This document shows positions 37,252-41,033 of a stretch of DNA of 41,033 bases, piece after piece. This DNA comes from Hofstenia miamia (lineage: Eukaryota; Xenacoelomorpha; Acoela). The stretch is from NCBI GenBank assembly GCA_004352715.1, contig SCFE01000080.1:1-41033 (forward strand), given 5' to 3'. How positions within the stretch are numbered: the stretch's first letter is position 1; every line of letters begins with the position of its first letter. A program made the translations under genes and the position numbers. The notes under the pieces were generated by a model. The model was not told the DNA's origin and did not search any database. It saw nothing but the letters and a program-made list of their open reading frames with translations.

Positions 37252-40170
37252 ATGAATACATGCAAGATATTTAAAAAATGGATTTTCATTAAAACAACAA
37301 AACATTCTTTATTCTACATTCTAGTACTAACAATAATGTTACTTATATCCGGCATCGAGATTAATCCCGGGCCTTCCAAAGCCGATAATATTTATGAATA
37401 CTCAGAATTATCAAACATAATGCATTCAACTAATTCTTTTAAATATATTCACATAAATTTTCAGAATCTCTCAATAAAAAATTCGGAATTTAGACAATTC
37501 ATTTCTGAACTGGATTCAAACTTTATTCTGGGCATAACTGAAACCTGGTTTACAAATGATAATCACAATTCGTCCTGGTCAATCGATAACTCTAAATTTA
37601 AAATATTTAGAAAGGACAGAAATCCAACTTTTCATTTTAATAAGACAAAAGAAGGTGGTGTCATGTTTTTAATACCTAAAATACTCAAACCAAAACTTAG
37701 GACAGATATAGCAAAAGATTCAACTTATGAAAGTCTTTGGGTTGAAATTCAAAACCCAGACAAAAATTTTAATAGTCAATTATTAAATATCTCTTATTGT
37801 CCAAATAAAACTTATATAAATAACTTTTTCTTACAAATGGAAGATGAATTTTCTACTGCTCTGAGTTATAACACGAATATAATGGTAATGGGAGACTGGA
37901 ATGTAAATCTTCTAAACAATAACGAAAAAAGTAAGCTTGGCAATTTTCTCAATACTTTCAATATTTCACTAATAAATAAAAAAATTCCTTCTAGAATTTC
38001 TGCTAATAGTAAAACGCTTATTGACTATTTCACGATATCAGAAAATTCTTCGTCTTATAATTATTTTTGTTTTGAATTTCCATACTCAGATCACTGCCTT
38101 ATAGCTACTTATTCGAATATTCTAAAAGTTTGTAAACCCTCTAAATCTTGGATAAAAATACGAGAAAAATCAACAGAAAATGTCGAAAAACAACTTCGAC
38201 AGTATTTAAAAATCGAAAACTGGAATTCGATAGATTCATCATTAACACCTAATGAAATGCTATCACATTTTACAAAAACTTTACCTTTCTATTTGGATAT
38301 ATGCTGCCCAGAAAAATATATTCTTTCATCGGAAAATACCAAAAAAACTCAGAATAATTTTTCAAAACCATGGATTGATTCTAAATGCCTCGATTTAATC
38401 GAAATAAAGAAACAGAAATTAAAAAAATACTTAAATTCCCAAACACTGGAAAATCATAATGCTTATAAATCTGCACGAAATTTATGTAACATTGCTATAA
38501 GAAAAGCAAGTAATAATTATTCCCGTTTTCAGTATCAAAGTCTTTCTTCCCAAAAAAATAAATGGGAATTTGTTAACAATTTGCTAAATAGAAAAAACAT
38601 GCGAACCGAAGAAATAGAAAGAATATACTATAAAGATAAATCCATTACAAATAAGAAGGAAATCTGCAATGCTTTCAATGAAGTTTTCCTAAATTTAGGA
38701 AACTACAACGGTATGAATGTACCTTTTTGCCTTAATAAACCCAAAGGAACACTAACCTCTTTCTCTTTTCGTTTTGCAACAAAATATGAAATCATAAAGT
38801 CGATACAATGTTTAAAAAATAAATCCAGTGGACCCTCTCTAATACCAACGTGGTTCCTAAAACTCTCAGGTGACTTAATAGCTGAACCAATATGCTACAT
38901 TTTAAATAATTGTATAAAACACTCCTTTTTTCCAGATGAATTAAAATTGGCAAATATAACACCATTATTTAAAAGAAATGATCCCGAAGATTGCGAAAAT
39001 TATAGACCCATTTCGATCACTTCTCCAATCAGCAAAATTTTTGAACGAATTCTTTTTAATCAAATTAACGAACATCTTTGTAAACATGATCTCTACTCCA
39101 AAACACAATATGGTTTTCGTAAAGGTATTTCTACGAGCGACGCTTTAATACAAGCTACAGAAAAATGGCGATCAACAATAAATGATAATGAATACTCAGC
39201 AATTGCTTGCTTAGACCTCTCGAAAGCTTTCGATTCCATAGACCGCAGTATCTTGCTACAAAAAATTAAAATTCTAGGTTTTTCTAATGACAGCATAGGT
39301 CTTATCTCCAGTTACTTATACAATCGCATGCAAAGAGTTAAAATTAATGAATCTTTTTCAGATTGGGTATGCACTAAAAATGGGGTTCCACAGGGTACAA
39401 TTTTGGGTCCGTTATTATTTAATATTTACATAAATGATTTGTCCGAGCAAGTAACATGTGACGTTATACAATATGCAGATGACACAATATTATTTCATTC
39501 TAATAAATTTCCCGAAAAAGCGGTTCAAACTCTCGAAACAAACTGTGCTTCTCTTGCTAAACATTTTGCCTCTATAAAACTAAGAGTAAATCCACTAAAA
39601 ACTCAATTCTGTATTGTTAAATCAAAAACTAAATCTACTGATACTTCAAGATACAAACTTAATTTCAACGGCATTCAAATAAAACAGGTTGAGTCTTTTA
39701 AGTACCTCGGAATAATTTTTGACATACATTTGAATTTTGAAGAGCAACTAAATCATGTTATTAGAAAAATGGCCATATCGATTAAAGCAATTAACTTAAT
39801 TTCTCACAAACTTCCAACTAATGCAAAAATTCAATTAATATATGCTCTAATATTAAGTCATTTTAACTATGCCAATATACTCTACACAGATATAAACCAA
39901 CAATTTCTCAGGAAATTCCAAGTGCAACTAAATTGGGCTATTAAAGTAGCAGTAAATAATCATAGCTTTAATAAGAATAATGAATATAGAAAAATTTCAA
40001 AATTATTTTTACATCCGCAATGTTACATCCATATAAATGTCTTAACGACGTTCTTCAAAATAGTTAACAATACTTTCCCATACTACAAAAATGACTTTCT
40101 TGCTGCAAAATTAGTCAATAAACAAAATAAAAGAACACACATAATTCAACCTATTAGGTATAAGAAATGA
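37252..40170 (+). CDS. LINE ORF2: 2A-like leader, AP endonuclease and reverse transcriptase (972 aa to the TGA)
   Basis: Residues 18-33 are hydrophobic and lead straight into GIEINPGP (NPGP at 38-41), a 2A-like ribosome-skipping motif. Endonuclease motifs: NFQNLS near 69, ITETWF near 97, GDWN near 213, LIDYF near 260 and YSDHCL near 278. RT motifs: KLANITPLFK, YRPISITSP, QYGFRKGIST, LDLSKAFDSIDR (about 655), NGVPQGTILGPLLFN (about 710), YADDTILF (catalytic, about 741) and KYLGIIFD. All catalytic residues look intact. It nicks target DNA and primes cDNA synthesis on the RNA. The TGA is followed in the same frame by the conserved C-terminal block, so the true product is probably longer. Confidence 0.93.
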   Translation: MNTCKIFKKWIFIKTTKHSLFYILVLTIMLLISGIEINPGPSKADNIYEYSELSNIMHSTNSFKYIHINFQNLSIKNSEFRQFISELDSNFILGITETWFTNDNHNSSWSIDNSKFKIFRKDRNPTFHFNKTKEGGVMFLIPKILKPKLRTDIAKDSTYESLWVEIQNPDKNFNSQLLNISYCPNKTYINNFFLQMEDEFSTALSYNTNIMVMGDWNVNLLNNNEKSKLGNFLNTFNISLINKKIPSRISANSKTLIDYFTISENSSSYNYFCFEFPYSDHCLIATYSNILKVCKPSKSWIKIREKSTENVEKQLRQYLKIENWNSIDSSLTPNEMLSHFTKTLPFYLDICCPEKYILSSENTKKTQNNFSKPWIDSKCLDLIEIKKQKLKKYLNSQTLENHNAYKSARNLCNIAIRKASNNYSRFQYQSLSSQKNKWEFVNNLLNRKNMRTEEIERIYYKDKSITNKKEICNAFNEVFLNLGNYNGMNVPFCLNKPKGTLTSFSFRFATKYEIIKSIQCLKNKSSGPSLIPTWFLKLSGDLIAEPICYILNNCIKHSFFPDELKLANITPLFKRNDPEDCENYRPISITSPISKIFERILFNQINEHLCKHDLYSKTQYGFRKGISTSDALIQATEKWRSTINDNEYSAIACLDLSKAFDSIDRSILLQKIKILGFSNDSIGLISSYLYNRMQRVKINESFSDWVCTKNGVPQGTILGPLLFNIYINDLSEQVTCDVIQYADDTILFHSNKFPEKAVQTLETNCASLAKHFASIKLRVNPLKTQFCIVKSKTKSTDTSRYKLNFNGIQIKQVESFKYLGIIFDIHLNFEEQLNHVIRKMAISIKAINLISHKLPTNAKIQLIYALILSHFNYANILYTDINQQFLRKFQVQLNWAIKVAVNNHSFNKNNEYRKISKLFLHPQCYIHINVLTTFFKIVNNTFPYYKNDFLAAKLVNKQNKRTHIIQPIRYKK

Positions 40171-40173
40171 ATA

Positions 40174-40368
40174 ATGAAAAATTCATTTCTAAACACAGCT
40201 ATAAATATGTGGAATGAATTACCAAAATACATTAAACAAATAAGTAAATTAAAAAACTTTAAAATGAATATTAAAAAATATTTTTGCACTTATAATATAA
40301 AAAAACTGAAATGGCGAGGTTATAAATTTTATAATCTTGATTACTCTATTAATAGAAACTCAATTTAA
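40174..40368 (+). CDS. LINE ORF2 C-terminal domain, in frame after the TGA
   Basis: It continues the 37252 frame exactly and reads MKNSFLNTAINMWNELPKYI, KNFKMNIKKYF, the NSF..A...WN.LP...FK..LK block that ends CR1/jockey-type reverse transcriptases. It is not a separate gene: one TGA (40168-40170) separates it, most simply from a mutated CGA. Confidence 0.85.
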   Translation: MKNSFLNTAINMWNELPKYIKQISKLKNFKMNIKKYFCTYNIKKLKWRGYKFYNLDYSINRNSI

Positions 40369-40396
40369 CCACTTTTTATTTGTAAATATTCGTTGN

Positions 40397-40540
40397 CATG
40401 ATGTACCTAAAATATATTTTTGCTTAAGGAAGATTTTTAAACGCTTTTTAAAAGGTTTCAATTTATCAATGCTTTTAATTTCTTTAGGTAGTGAATTCCA
40501 GGTTCGAATTGCGACATTAGTAGTAGTAGTAATAGTAAAA
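40397..40540 (-). pseudogene. C-terminal tail of a second LINE reverse transcriptase
   Basis: The minus strand reads VAIRTWNSLPKEIKSIDKLK and PFKKRLKIFLKQKY, then stop. This is the same WN-LP-xEI ... FKxxLKxFL tail domain but a different family from 37252-40368. Its terminal position next to the single N at 40396 suggests a contig join. A (TAG)n run near 40516-40534 lies upstream. Confidence 0.7.
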
Positions 40541-40661
40541 GGACTTTATTCCCATATTGGAAAAATACACTATAAAGCACCGGTACAAAATATCAATAGA
40601 ATGAGAATATGGTATTCTGTAAACGACAAGAGCTGCAAAAACATACAAGCTGGTGAGAACA

Positions 40662-41033
40662 TCAGTTTTTGTCATCATATTCTCTTTCGAACTTATTCCA
40701 AAATAACACCTTTAATTGACTCTTCACTACTTTTGGATTGCCAAAGAGATTTATTTCAGTCTTCAAATGAACAAAGTTAGCAAGCAGAATCACTCGATTA
40801 AAAAAGTGATTTTTAGACTTAGTTTTCTTCGTAAATTTTGATAAAAATAACATATTGGTCGACGATCTGAGATTTTGACGAGATGGAGCGTATAATGTGA
40901 TGAAACTTAATACATCGATGTCCAATTCTTTATTAAGAAGTTTGTTTAGGAATATCAAGTCACGCTGCTGGACTAGCAGCGAAAACGGAAGAAGTTTCAA
41001 TCGCATAAGACGGCTTTTATAGCCATTCTCATG
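40662..41033 (-). pseudogene. C-terminal part of another LINE reverse transcriptase, entering from the right edge
   Basis: From the window edge the minus strand is open: MRLKLLPFSLLVQQRDLIFL, NKLLNKELDID, then SKNHFFNRVILLANFV and a FGNPKVVKSQLKVLF end. This matches the post-RT region of jockey/CR1-like elements (RL-x-x-LPL-x-x-RR-x-x-D-L-x-FL ... FF-x-R-x-x-x-LWN). The gene continues beyond the window, so completeness cannot be judged. Confidence 0.7.

Larger units (their letters stand above)
37252..40368 (+). mobile_element. CR1/L2-like non-LTR retrotransposon ORF2 (endonuclease plus reverse transcriptase), nearly intact
   Basis: A single frame of 1038 codons is interrupted only by one TGA at 40168-40170. 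It includes an N-terminal 2A-like motif, AP endonuclease, RT and the LINE C-terminal domain. No poly-A tail is visible. The 3' boundary is obscured by the single N at 40396, where sequence of a different LINE begins. Confidence 0.9.

Noticed and set aside
1-41033. tRNA, rRNA or other structural RNA genes
   Set aside because: I saw no cloverleaf with A/B boxes and no rRNA-like conserved blocks on either strand, although a covariance search was not possible.

Overview
The window is eukaryotic nuclear DNA, most likely from an AT-rich invertebrate animal genome. It holds an intron-containing gene for DNA polymerase lambda and remnants of many eukaryotic transposon classes: hAT, piggyBac, Ty3/gypsy, CR1/L2-like LINEs, a Penelope-like element and a Polinton-type DNA polymerase B element. 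I cannot name the species. It is a draft scaffold, with four large N gaps (1387-2214, 14306-15305, 19413-20124, 32000-32999) and five single-N joins, several of which sit between duplicated sequence. Linkage across any N should be treated with caution.

Layout. 1-6900 is transposon debris: the 5' end of a hAT-type BED-finger gene, a decayed reverse transcriptase, a complete non-autonomous hAT element with an 8-bp target duplication (2446-3607), a second hAT-like element, and short tandem repeats. 6900-8311 holds an unassigned ORF and a perfect 16-bp palindrome. 8316-10846 is a complete, TTAA-flanked piggyBac element. 11438-14305 (minus) carries the BRCT, 8-kDa/HhH and palm exons of DNA polymerase lambda, but its last exon is absent there. 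15306-19412 (minus) is a gypsy LTR retrotransposon assembled from at least two copies. 20125-28020 is a TIR-bounded element with a broken, C-terminally truncated family-B DNA polymerase, a predicted spliced 5' leader, and a duplicated small gene. A third, diverged copy of the small gene lies at 28807-29256. 29880-31999 is LINE material: an antisense RT fragment, and an ORF1 with an SGNH esterase fold interrupted by an antisense endonuclease fragment. 33000-33520 is the end of a second piggyBac copy in opposite orientation. 34298-34630 (plus) is the missing last exon of DNA polymerase lambda. 35550-35940 is a Penelope-like 3' end. 37252-40368 is a nearly intact LINE ORF2 with a 2A-like N-terminus. 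The window ends in two more LINE tails.

Two observations stand out. First, DNA polymerase lambda is split onto opposite strands about 23 kb apart. The orphan exons have matching phase-0 splice sites, and each breakpoint sits at a near-identical, oppositely oriented piggyBac copy. This fits either a piggyBac-mediated inversion or a repeat-driven misassembly. Second, the roughly 7.9 kb element at 20125-28020 is much smaller than a standard Polinton. I recognise no integrase, ATPase, protease or capsid gene in it. Its polymerase stops within a few bases of the terminal repeat, and it carries an unfamiliar small-protein family. It may be a compact or derivative lineage of protein-primed polymerase elements.
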